Shown piece after piece: positions 36,110 through 44,095 of a stretch of DNA of 64,000 bases. The notes under the pieces are model-generated. The model searched no databases and was not told where the DNA came from. It saw only the letters and a list, made by a program, of their open reading frames with translations. A program made the position numbers and the translations under genes. Position 1 is the stretch's first letter. Each line of letters opens with the position of its first letter. Source of the DNA: Halomonas sp. GT (GTDB lineage: Bacteria; Pseudomonadota; Gammaproteobacteria; Pseudomonadales; Halomonadaceae); the NCBI RefSeq assembly GCF_002082565.1, contig NZ_CP020562.1, positions 930,001 through 994,000 on the forward strand. The letters are read 5' to 3'.

Positions 36110-37199
36110 ACGCGCTATTTTCGATATTCGCCGTGGATTGCCCGTGGTGATTAATACCGGAGAGCAACGCCTGTTGGTACAGGCACTTGAAGGCAGTGTG
36201 TCGGTCGATTCACTGGCGAAGCTCTCCGGCTCTCGGCCAGCGCTGGTATTGACGCGTCATCGTTTGGAGGCAATGGGCATGTCGCTCAAGGCGGATGCGG
36301 CTTGCTTACCGCTCACCGAACAAATCAGTGAGCGTGACTTGCACCACCTTGCTGTATCCAATGAAGCGTCGAAGGCCCATTCACTGTTAAGCGGCCTGAA
36401 GCCTGCTGGCGTGGGAGAGAGAGGCGCTGTGGCACTGATGCGTCGCGCGCTGTTGATACCGGCGGCGCTGTGCGCTGAGGTCAGTGCGGCATCCGTCGAG
36501 CCTATTGCTCAGCAGCTAGCAAAAGGCGAGCTGTTAGAAGTTAATGCCCAGGATGCAGAGAAGTGTTTAGCCGGTGCGCCGGGGATGCTAAAGCGTGTCA
36601 GTGAAGCGCGTATTCCTCTTGAAGATGCGCCTGAGAGTCGCTTCGTGCTGTTTCGCGAACCTGATGGCCTGCGAGAGCATGTGGCCGTGGTGATTGGCGA
36701 TCTGGATACCATTCCTGGGGCGGTTCCTTTGCGCATGCACTCGGCTTGCCTCACCGGTGACCTATTCGGCAGCCTGCGCTGTGACTGTGGCGAACAGTTG
36801 CGTAATGCAGTGGCCGATATTCAAGCGATGGGTGGCGGCGTGCTGCTTTATTTGGCACAAGAAGGGCGGGGGATTGGTCTCGCCAATAAACTGCGCGCTT
36901 ACACTTTGCAAGATGGCGGTTTAGACACCGTCGATGCCGACCAAGTGTTAGGGTTTGGCGACGACGAGCGCCAATACGCTGTTGCGGTGGATATGCTCAA
37001 TGCGCTAGAGATCGATAAAGTTCAGCTGTTGACCAACAACCCATTAAAAATGGCAGCACTGCGTGAAGGGGGGATTGAGGTCGTCTCACGTCAGGCGCTT
37101 TACGGCAGTGTAACGGATCATAATCACCGCTACCTAAGCGCCAAAGCTAACCGAGCAGGGCATTTCTTAGACGAAGTGCTTGAAGGTCGTGGGCGTTAA
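36096..37199 (+). CDS. ribA: GTP cyclohydrolase II with degenerate RibB domain
   Basis: 367 residues from ATG 36096 (GGAGG five bases upstream). The C-terminal half is a complete GCH II: zinc ligands Cys218, Cys229 and Cys231 in HSACLTGDLFGSLRCDCGEQL, LAQEGRGIGLANKLRAY and TNNPLKMAALREGGIEVVSR. It converts GTP to 2,5-diamino-6-ribosylamino-pyrimidinone phosphate, formate and PPi. Residues 1-180 resemble DHBP synthase (ERAIFDIRRGLPVVI, LVLTRHRLEAMGM) but lack its DDExRENEGD motif, so this domain is inactive. A copy inside a special cluster suggests a paralog of the housekeeping enzyme. Its end overlaps the creatininase gene by four bases. Confidence 0.9.
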   Translation: MYHIERAIFDIRRGLPVVINTGEQRLLVQALEGSVSVDSLAKLSGSRPALVLTRHRLEAMGMSLKADAACLPLTEQISERDLHHLAVSNEASKAHSLLSGLKPAGVGERGAVALMRRALLIPAALCAEVSAASVEPIAQQLAKGELLEVNAQDAEKCLAGAPGMLKRVSEARIPLEDAPESRFVLFREPDGLREHVAVVIGDLDTIPGAVPLRMHSACLTGDLFGSLRCDCGEQLRNAVADIQAMGGGVLLYLAQEGRGIGLANKLRAYTLQDGGLDTVDADQVLGFGDDERQYAVAVDMLNALEIDKVQLLTNNPLKMAALREGGIEVVSRQALYGSVTDHNHRYLSAKANRAGHFLDEVLEGRGR

Positions 37200-37984
37200 T
37201 CTGAGGTTTTACGCGTGATAAGCGGTGGCAGGTGGGCGGTTTCGGCCACCACCTGCGCTAATTGAGTGGCGTAGTGCCTTACTAACCGTTCACCTAATGC
37301 TTCATGAGCATCCGTTGCATCACCGGCAACGCCGAACGTACTCAGGTCCTCGGCAAGCCAGGCAAACGCGGCGCTACCTTCTGGGCTGACCAGTGCGCCA
37401 CCTTTAGGTATTGCCGGTGGTGTGGGCTGGTAGCTGTCGAGCTGCACAAATTCAGGTGCTAAATGCAGCATGATGGCGGTTTCCAGCAGCCCGCCATGCA
37501 ACCCGTAGCGCAGCTCATCGGCATTGATAGCACCTTCCAGTGGCGGAAGGCGTGTATAAGTGGCTTTCACTACGCGCATTGCAAATTGCTTGCGTAGTGT
37601 CAGCGCGGCAAGGTCCATCACGGCTTTATTGCCGCCGTGGCTATTAATCAACACCAGCTTTTTTATACCTGCCTGGGCAATGCTTTCGCCGTAAGCCTCT
37701 AATGTCGCGATGGCGAGTGGAGCGGGTAGGCTAAGCGTTCCAGCAAAGCTGGCGTGTTCGTCGCTCGCACCGACGGCAATTGCTGGCAGACACAGCACGT
37801 CGAGTGCTGGGTCAATCATGTCTAACATGGCGGCTTGTAACCCTTCACCAATGATCAGGTCGGTACCTAATGGAAGATGCGTACCGTGCTGCTCAATGGC
37901 TCCCAGGGTGATCACTGCAACTGGATCACTTGCGGCAATCTTGGCGAGTTGGGGGGCGGTGAGGGTTTGCCAGTGATAAATCAT
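37196..37984 (-). CDS. Creatininase-family amidohydrolase
   Basis: 262 residues. Metal-binding residues of the family are kept: GAIEQHGTHLPLGTD (Glu, His, Asp), INSHGGN and HGGLLETA. Family members include creatininase, MftE and ArfB, the last one a deformylase of the formamidopyrimidine made by archaeal GTP cyclohydrolase III. Next to RibA and a RibD reductase a role on a GTP-derived pyrimidine is the natural guess (inference). It lies 37 bases downstream of the FkbM gene in the same direction and could be read from the opgG promoter. Confidence 0.88.
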   Translation of the reverse strand: MIYHWQTLTAPQLAKIAASDPVAVITLGAIEQHGTHLPLGTDLIIGEGLQAAMLDMIDPALDVLCLPAIAVGASDEHASFAGTLSLPAPLAIATLEAYGESIAQAGIKKLVLINSHGGNKAVMDLAALTLRKQFAMRVVKATYTRLPPLEGAINADELRYGLHGGLLETAIMLHLAPEFVQLDSYQPTPPAIPKGGALVSPEGSAAFAWLAEDLSTFGVAGDATDAHEALGERLVRHYATQLAQVVAETAHLPPLITRKTSD

Positions 37985-38021
37985 GTAAGTTCTCTTGTTT
38001 TGAAGCCCGTGTTTTAAAGAC

Positions 38022-38804
38022 TTATGCGGATGCGTTTAACAGCGGATGGTCGGTGCGGCAGGCGTAGAGATCCCCAGAGGCTAAGCCGTCGACGCCATCA
38101 TTGAGCCACTGGGTAATGGTTTCAGGGGATTGCCAGGTTGACCAGCGGAAGTGGCGCTGCTCACCGGCAATTGCATTGAAACGGTAGTCGCCAAGACGTG
38201 ACAGCTGTTTAACGCAGGCATGGCTGACCTCTAACACGCCCGCAACAAACTCTACCGAAAGCGCTGCTACCGGGAGGTTAAGCCCCATCAGTACCTCTGC
38301 TTCAAACCCTTCAACATCAATTTTTATAAAGCTTGGTTCGCCGTAAGTGGCGATAAGCTGATCCAGTGTAGTGACTTCCACTCTTAGCTGCTGTTCCCAC
38401 TGCACGCGCTGAAAGCCAGGGTTTCGTTCGCCCACCTGATGTCGCCATTCGGTCGCTAGGGTAGAGAGGGTCGGGTTGCTAACGCTAATAGCAATATCCG
38501 CATGGCCGGGCTGCGGCCCAGCGGCCAGTGGTAAGAGTGTAATGTTCGGTCGATTGAGTATCCGTTTAAACCATTTGGCCAGTGCTGGCTGTGGTTCTAA
38601 TGCCACTACCTTAGCACCTAGCGCGTGGAAGGCGGCACTGCGGTCACCTAAGTGAGCGCCAATATCAAAAGCGATATCGCCCGGCTGAATAAACGGACGA
38701 TATAACTGCTTTAGTCCCCTTTGCCTTCCTGGCCGCCAGTAAATAAACAGTGAACGCGCCATACCGCTGGCACTGCGGAGCCGATCAAAAAAAGCAGAAG
38801 GCAT
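38022..38804 (-). CDS. FkbM-family SAM methyltransferase
   Basis: 260 residues. Motif I FDIGAHLGDRSAAF, acidic strand end VVALEPQP, and the FkbM hallmark FIKIDVEGFEAEVLMGL. These enzymes O-methylate sugars and other hydroxyl groups. The ATG overlaps the opgH stop (TAATG), with AAGGAG upstream, so it is translated with opgH. That suggests methylation of periplasmic glucans or of a sugar precursor, which is not a described part of the classical OPG pathway (inference). Confidence 0.88.
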   Translation of the reverse strand: MPSAFFDRLRSASGMARSLFIYWRPGRQRGLKQLYRPFIQPGDIAFDIGAHLGDRSAAFHALGAKVVALEPQPALAKWFKRILNRPNITLLPLAAGPQPGHADIAISVSNPTLSTLATEWRHQVGERNPGFQRVQWEQQLRVEVTTLDQLIATYGEPSFIKIDVEGFEAEVLMGLNLPVAALSVEFVAGVLEVSHACVKQLSRLGDYRFNAIAGEQRHFRWSTWQSPETITQWLNDGVDGLASGDLYACRTDHPLLNASA

Positions 38805-40783
38805 TAGTAAGGCTCCTTAACGGATGGTGCATGTTCAGTTGCTGTTTGAGCGTGATAGCGAAACGATTGGCAGGGCATATCGCCTGGCTGTTCTTGGGGA
38901 AGCGCTAGAGAAAGTGTTAGCGACGGGTGAGATAAGGTGGCACTGGATTGATGACTGCGGCTTTCTAACGCGGCAAAGTCCTCCAAAAGAGGTGGTTGTT
39001 GTGCTGAACTCGGCGTTTGCAGTAAGCCGAACTTGCGGCTAATGACGCTTCCCCAGGTGGCACTGCTGGAATATTTCACCAACGGCGCGGCTCCAATCAG
39101 CCCCAGCCATGCGGGAGTTAGCCAACCAAACGCAGAGGGTGAAAAAAGCATCATTGTACCTGCCCAAGCGATACCACACAGCGTCATCCACCCAGTGTGG
39201 TGCCATGTCTCTCGCCAGCTTAGCGAACGCTCTCCCCGGTGTTGGGTTTGCCAGTCAATGGCCCGGCCAATCAATACGTTGATGATAAATAAGCTATGCC
39301 ACGCCATCATTAGTGGTGCAATCAAAGCAGCAAACAGAATTTCTAATAACGTGCTGGTGACAAGCTTGAGTCGCCCGCCATACGCATGGGGACATTGCCA
39401 GAACGTCAATAATAGACCCAGCAGCTTGGGCGCAATCAACATACACAGCGTTACGCTTAACAGCCCCAAAGAGAGGGCTTCAGGCAACGGTGGGTTTGAC
39501 GTAGTCTCAATGGCTTGATACCCCACCATGAGGCTGGTGCAGAGTAGAAGCCCAAGCCAAACAAGCGAAGAAAGGTAGGCAAACGCGCCGAATAAAAAGT
39601 GGAGTCGACTAATCGGGTGAAACCCTGCACCGGTGAGTAAGCGTAAGTGCTGCAGATTGCCCTGAAGCCAGCGCCGGTCACGCTTGGCAAAGTCGAGCAT
39701 GTTGCTCGGCATGGCTTCAAAGCTGTTGTGTGACGCGCTAGCGTAAGGGTTATGACGCGATACGGCGGTGGTCGCAGAAGTGTCCAGTAACACCTGCCAG
39801 CCGCCCCGTTTCAGGAGAGCCGCTTCGACGAAATCGTGGCTTAATAGTTCCCCTCCCAGCGGTGGCTTACCTGAAAGGATAGGTAACCCTGCATGGGCCA
39901 TAAAGGCGCGTGTGCGAATAATTGCATTGTGGCCCCAGTAATTCGCCGCATCGCCCTGCCAGAAGCTTTGGCCCGCTGCCAACATCGGGCTGTAAAGTGC
40001 TGAGGCTAGCTGGGTAAAACGGCCAAATAGGGTACGTTGGCCAACGGGAATAGGTACCGTTTGAATAAGGCCTACGCTGGGTTGGCGCTGCATCCGATGC
40101 ACTAAATGCAGTAGCGTAGCGCCACTCATTAGGCTGTCGGCATCTAGCACCACCAAGTAGTCATAGCGGCGGCCCCAGCGGCGACAAAACTCTGCAATAT
40201 TGCCTGCTTTTCGGCCGTCATTATTAGGGCGTCGCCGATAATGAACGGCTATCTGTCCGGCAAGGCGCTGTTGCAAGGCAGCCACATGGGCCGCTTCGAT
40301 GTCTGCCATGGCCGACTCTTGGGTATCGCTCAACACGAACACTTCAAAGTATTTGTTGATAGCACTGGGTGTTCCTGCACCATACGCTTCTGCTTGCTGG
40401 AGAAGTGAACGACACGTTGCTTCTAGCCCCGCAATGGTAGGGATAGGAGGTTCTGCATAAATAGGCATTACGAGTGCGGTGCGGCTGACTAGCAGGCTGG
40501 CATTGGGGTTCACAATGGCTTGGCGACGTAAGCTGAGTGGATCGCGACGTAGCGCACAAAGCACAAAGCCACACAGTGCTCCCCAGAAAGCCAGCGCTAT
40601 CCAAGTAAACGTTAATGCAAATAGGATCAACATGGTGAGCTGCCAACCAATGGCAAGGTTGGCAACGACTTTCGCCATTGCGATACAGCCACCGATGCTT
40701 GTGGCTAACACCGTGAAAGCAAGGAAGGCTCGGCGACCGTTAAGCCAGGGCATCGAAGGCCGCAACGCGTGGAGATCAGGCAT
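38804..40783 (-). CDS. opgH: Glucans biosynthesis glucosyltransferase (OpgH/MdoH)
   Basis: Inner-membrane GT2 enzyme that makes the beta-1,2-linked glucan backbone from UDP-glucose. Motifs: YLVVLDADSLMSG (DxD), GHNAIIRTRAF, LLSHDFVEAALL (ED-like) and RDRRWLQGN (QxxRW type). Membrane helices lie on both sides. 659 residues from ATG 40783, which overlaps the opgG stop by eight bases; an upstream ATG at 40831 is possible but lies within opgG. Shorter than E. coli OpgH (847), mainly at the N- and C-termini. Confidence 0.92.
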   Translation of the reverse strand: MPDLHALRPSMPWLNGRRAFLAFTVLATSIGGCIAMAKVVANLAIGWQLTMLILFALTFTWIALAFWGALCGFVLCALRRDPLSLRRQAIVNPNASLLVSRTALVMPIYAEPPIPTIAGLEATCRSLLQQAEAYGAGTPSAINKYFEVFVLSDTQESAMADIEAAHVAALQQRLAGQIAVHYRRRPNNDGRKAGNIAEFCRRWGRRYDYLVVLDADSLMSGATLLHLVHRMQRQPSVGLIQTVPIPVGQRTLFGRFTQLASALYSPMLAAGQSFWQGDAANYWGHNAIIRTRAFMAHAGLPILSGKPPLGGELLSHDFVEAALLKRGGWQVLLDTSATTAVSRHNPYASASHNSFEAMPSNMLDFAKRDRRWLQGNLQHLRLLTGAGFHPISRLHFLFGAFAYLSSLVWLGLLLCTSLMVGYQAIETTSNPPLPEALSLGLLSVTLCMLIAPKLLGLLLTFWQCPHAYGGRLKLVTSTLLEILFAALIAPLMMAWHSLFIINVLIGRAIDWQTQHRGERSLSWRETWHHTGWMTLCGIAWAGTMMLFSPSAFGWLTPAWLGLIGAAPLVKYSSSATWGSVISRKFGLLQTPSSAQQPPLLEDFAALESRSHQSSATLSHPSLTLSLALPQEQPGDMPCQSFRYHAQTATEHAPSVKEPY

Positions 40784-42305
40784 CGGGGTACCACACGTAA
40801 TTCCAGGTTTCAGTAATGGGCACTCCTTCAACCATCAGCCGTAGCCGGATATCTCTGGGCTCGCTACCGGGGGGTAATCGGAAAGTAGCCCGTTGTCCGT
40901 TATTGGGTAGTGTTTTGACTTGAGGTAGTAATGCCTCGCTATTTTGCACGCTAATGTCCAGCTCGATTGGCTCGTTTGATGTCAGGTCATCCAGTTTGCC
41001 GCCCTGGAAATCGACGATGAATTGCCGCTGATCAGCAGAGGGGGAGTCGGCCTCGCCTGGAACCGCTGCGCTTCCATGGCGTGTGCGCACAACCTTGCCC
41101 AGTGAATTAGCCTCGGGCTGTTCATTGAGCGTAAACGTTCGATAGTGAAGGTGGCGTGATTCGCCAGCAGTGAGCGCCTCCTCGGCCACCCAATAAGCCA
41201 CTATATTGTCGTGAGTTTCATCTGGCGTGGGGATCTCGACTAGCTCCACATGCCCTGGCCCCCAGTCAGTAAGTGGCTCTACCCACTGGCTGGGGCGGCG
41301 GTGGTAGTGTGCTTCAAGGTCCAGGTAGCGAACAAAATCTCGCTCCCGTTGCATTAAACCAAACCCAGAAGGAGCATTGTCCACAAACGCTGATACGCGA
41401 ACTGATGAGGGATTTTGCAACGGCCGCCAAATCCACTCGTCGGCCCCCGTGTGTATTAGCAAACCATCAGAATCATGCACTTGAGGACGAAAGTCGTCAG
41501 GTCGTTCGGTGCTGGCTTCCCCAAAGGTGAACATGCTGGTGAGCGGTGCAACCCCTAGCTTTTCTATATCAGAACGTGCAAACAGCGTTGCTTCTACATC
41601 TGCCTCGGTGCTCTCGCCCGGCGTTAACGTAATGCGGTAAGCGCCGCTTAGCGACGGACTATCCAGGAGTGCGAGAAGTGTAATGCTGTCAGAGTTTTCA
41701 TCAGGCTTATAAAGCCAGAATTCGCGAAATTCAGGGAACTCTTCACCACTGGCTAATGCGGTATCAATAGCAAGCGCGCGGGTAGAAAGGCCGTAGGCTT
41801 GGTCGCGTCCTACTAGACGGAAGTAGCTTGCGCCAAGAAAAACAGCAAATTCATCGGCATAATCATCATTATTGATAGGATAGTGAAGCCTAAAGCCTGC
41901 ATGACCGCTTCCTGTTAAATCATGCTCTAACAGGCGGTTGGCATCACCATCGTACTGAAAGTTATCTGCCGAGAAAGAGAGTGGTTCAACGTCACCGCTG
42001 TCGATCACATTAATAGTGACGGGTGTTTGAAATATAAATCCGCTATGAAATAGCTGCATACTGAAAGGGCTTTCATCGCGCCAGTAGGCTCGCTCGGGAT
42101 TGAAACGGATTTGTCGATATAGGTCGTAATCTAACGACTTCAAAGCGCTGGGAAGCGTCTCATTTGGGGGGTGATAAGGCGCATCGGCCAAGGTCTGGGC
42201 ACGCTCAATAACGTGGTCAAAAACATCATCATCGTTAGCAACCGCAGAAAAGGCGATCAGGCAGTTGAATGACAACATCCATTTTGCTGCAGTACGAACA
42301 CTCAT
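40776..42305 (-). CDS. opgG: Periplasmic glucan biosynthesis protein OpgG
   Basis: 509 residues with a signal peptide (cleavage probably after FSAVA). MdoG domain: FDHVIERAQTLADAPYHPP, YDLYRQIRFNPERAYWRD, FQLFHSGFIFQ-like segment, and the C-terminal immunoglobulin-like part ending WNYVWYPDA. It organises branching and release of the glucan made by OpgH. First gene of the minus-strand unit opgG-opgH-fkbM, and perhaps the creatininase gene. A palindrome lies in the divergent promoter region at 42378. Confidence 0.93.
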   Translation of the reverse strand: MSVRTAAKWMLSFNCLIAFSAVANDDDVFDHVIERAQTLADAPYHPPNETLPSALKSLDYDLYRQIRFNPERAYWRDESPFSMQLFHSGFIFQTPVTINVIDSGDVEPLSFSADNFQYDGDANRLLEHDLTGSGHAGFRLHYPINNDDYADEFAVFLGASYFRLVGRDQAYGLSTRALAIDTALASGEEFPEFREFWLYKPDENSDSITLLALLDSPSLSGAYRITLTPGESTEADVEATLFARSDIEKLGVAPLTSMFTFGEASTERPDDFRPQVHDSDGLLIHTGADEWIWRPLQNPSSVRVSAFVDNAPSGFGLMQRERDFVRYLDLEAHYHRRPSQWVEPLTDWGPGHVELVEIPTPDETHDNIVAYWVAEEALTAGESRHLHYRTFTLNEQPEANSLGKVVRTRHGSAAVPGEADSPSADQRQFIVDFQGGKLDDLTSNEPIELDISVQNSEALLPQVKTLPNNGQRATFRLPPGSEPRDIRLRLMVEGVPITETWNYVWYPDA

Positions 42306-42377
42306 GGGCGAGTTCCTTTCGATTGCATGCCAACGTGGTAACCATAAAATCAGTATATGAAATATTTCAACAAAAGT

Positions 42378-42401
42378 TATACCATTGAGTCTATTGGTAT
42401 A
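42378..42401. promoter_or_regulatory. Operator-like palindrome between opgG and the sulfatase-fold gene
   Basis: TATACCA (42378-42384) and TGGTATA (42395-42401) are exact complements ten bases apart, in the A+T-rich 176-base divergent region. It could be bound by a regulator of both units. Confidence 0.4.
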
Positions 42402-42464
42402 TGATTTTTATGGTCGTGTGCAAGCTTTAAACTCCATTAAGCGTGTAATGTTTAGGTGATTGCT

Positions 42465-42482
42465 ATGCTGTTGAAGCGCTGA
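42465..42482 (+). CDS. Possible five-codon leader ORF (MLLKR)
   Basis: ATG 42465 with AGGTGA about seven bases upstream, five codons, and a TGA whose last base is the first base of the next ATG (42482). The downstream start has no ribosome site of its own, so reinitiation after this mini-ORF would explain its translation. Confidence 0.35.
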   Translation: MLLKR

Positions 42483-44095
42483 TGCTCCGTCTTCTACTCA
42501 CATGTATAACGCTCAACTTTCTACTGGTATTGCCGCTTTGGTGGCGTTTCGGTGAGATTGGCTCTCCTCTAATTGCTTGGGAAGCATGGCTTATAGCCCC
42601 CATAATGCTGCTTATTCGTCCTGGTAGCTTACGTGGCTGGTTGGCTATTTTGTTGGTATGTTGGCTTGCTTTGGTATCGGCAGCCAACCTAGGTGATGCC
42701 GCGACACACACCGCGTTTGGGCGATCACTTAACCTCTATCTAGACGTGCCCTTGGTGCGCTCCATCTACCATTTGCTAGTAGGTAATGTAGGTCAACTGG
42801 CAGCAACTTTCCTGATGTTGTTGGGCACTGTGGCCCTGCTAGGTAGCTTATGGGTGATGCTGCGTTTGCTGCTGCCTGCTCAACCTTTATCGGTGTGGAG
42901 TGCTCCAGGTGCTTTAGCCATCTTCGTCATGATCACGACAGCAGGTTTTGCGATTTCCGAGGCTAACGGCAAGCGATTAGTCGCTAAAACAACGCTGCCT
43001 GCTGTTAACACCACGCGTTTCCAGTGGGAGCAGGTGGTGGCGACCCATCGGGCGAGAGTAGCGTTTACCGAACAGTTGCAGAATACACCGTTGGAGCCCA
43101 GACCATTGCCTGGTTTGTTAGGGCGCAACGTCTTATTAACTTTTATTGAATCTTATGGTGTGTCGGCCATTAATGATTCTCGCTACAGCAGTGTCGTACT
43201 TCCTACGCTAGATGACATACAGCGACGTTTGGGACAGCGCGATCTACACGCTGTTTCGGGGTTGCTAGAAGCGCCTATTCGAGGGGGGCAGTCTTGGCTT
43301 GCCCATGCCACGGCACTAAGCGGGCGCTGGATTGATAACCAGCTATGGTATCGGCTGATGCTGGAGAGCGATCATTCAACGCTTATTAGTGATTTTAGTA
43401 GCACTGGGCAGCGGACGCTCAGTGTCATGCCTGCCATTACATTGGCTTGGCCAGAAGGGTTGGCCTACGGATTTGATGAGATTGCAGCAGCGAAAGATTT
43501 ACCCTATGTAGGCCCACCGCTGAACTGGGTCACGATGCCCGATCAGTTCACTCTGGATTACACCCAGCGACATTTATTAGGTGAGGCGCCGGTATTCGCG
43601 CAACTCGCACTTATCTCTAGCCACGCGCCATGGACACCCATTCTGCCCGTTTTCGAAGACTGGTCGATGATAGGCGATGGGCGTGTTTTCGCCCCCTGGG
43701 AGGAGGCCGGCGATCCGCCAGAAGTGCTTTGGCAGGATATTGAGCGTATCCGCGACCATTACGCGTGGTCAATAGACTACGCTGTGAAGGTCACAGGACG
43801 CTGGGCTGAGCGAGTAGTTGATGACAAGACTCTATTGATTGTACTTGGAGACCATCAGGCGGCACCGCTGATTACTGGCGACAACGCCAGTGCAGCAGTG
43901 CCAGTCCATGTGATTAGCGGTGACCCCCGACTCTTAGAACCTTTTAAGGCACGTGGTTTTATTGATGGCATGCTGCCGTCACTGGAAAGCCCAGAGGAGG
44001 CCGCGAAAATGAGCCAGCTGCGTCATTGGTTACAGCAAGACTTTGGCACGCCAGCATTAACCTCTTCTTTGTCAACGACAGGGGAGACACCATGA
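42482..44095 (+). CDS. LTA-synthase/OpgB-like membrane sulfatase-fold transferase
   Basis: 537 residues: four to five N-terminal membrane helices (about 1-165), then an extracytoplasmic alkaline-phosphatase-superfamily domain. Recognisable: NVLLTFIESYGVS (metal-binding Glu), IRGGQSWLAHATALSG (probable Ser or Thr nucleophile) and LLIVLGDHQ (Asp/His metal site). Relatives transfer phosphoglycerol or phosphoethanolamine. Next to opgGH it may decorate periplasmic glucans, as OpgB does in E. coli, although it is not a close OpgB. It overlaps the next gene by four bases (ATGA). Its start lacks a clear ribosome site. Confidence 0.82.
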   Translation: MLRLLLTCITLNFLLVLPLWWRFGEIGSPLIAWEAWLIAPIMLLIRPGSLRGWLAILLVCWLALVSAANLGDAATHTAFGRSLNLYLDVPLVRSIYHLLVGNVGQLAATFLMLLGTVALLGSLWVMLRLLLPAQPLSVWSAPGALAIFVMITTAGFAISEANGKRLVAKTTLPAVNTTRFQWEQVVATHRARVAFTEQLQNTPLEPRPLPGLLGRNVLLTFIESYGVSAINDSRYSSVVLPTLDDIQRRLGQRDLHAVSGLLEAPIRGGQSWLAHATALSGRWIDNQLWYRLMLESDHSTLISDFSSTGQRTLSVMPAITLAWPEGLAYGFDEIAAAKDLPYVGPPLNWVTMPDQFTLDYTQRHLLGEAPVFAQLALISSHAPWTPILPVFEDWSMIGDGRVFAPWEEAGDPPEVLWQDIERIRDHYAWSIDYAVKVTGRWAERVVDDKTLLIVLGDHQAAPLITGDNASAAVPVHVISGDPRLLEPFKARGFIDGMLPSLESPEEAAKMSQLRHWLQQDFGTPALTSSLSTTGETP

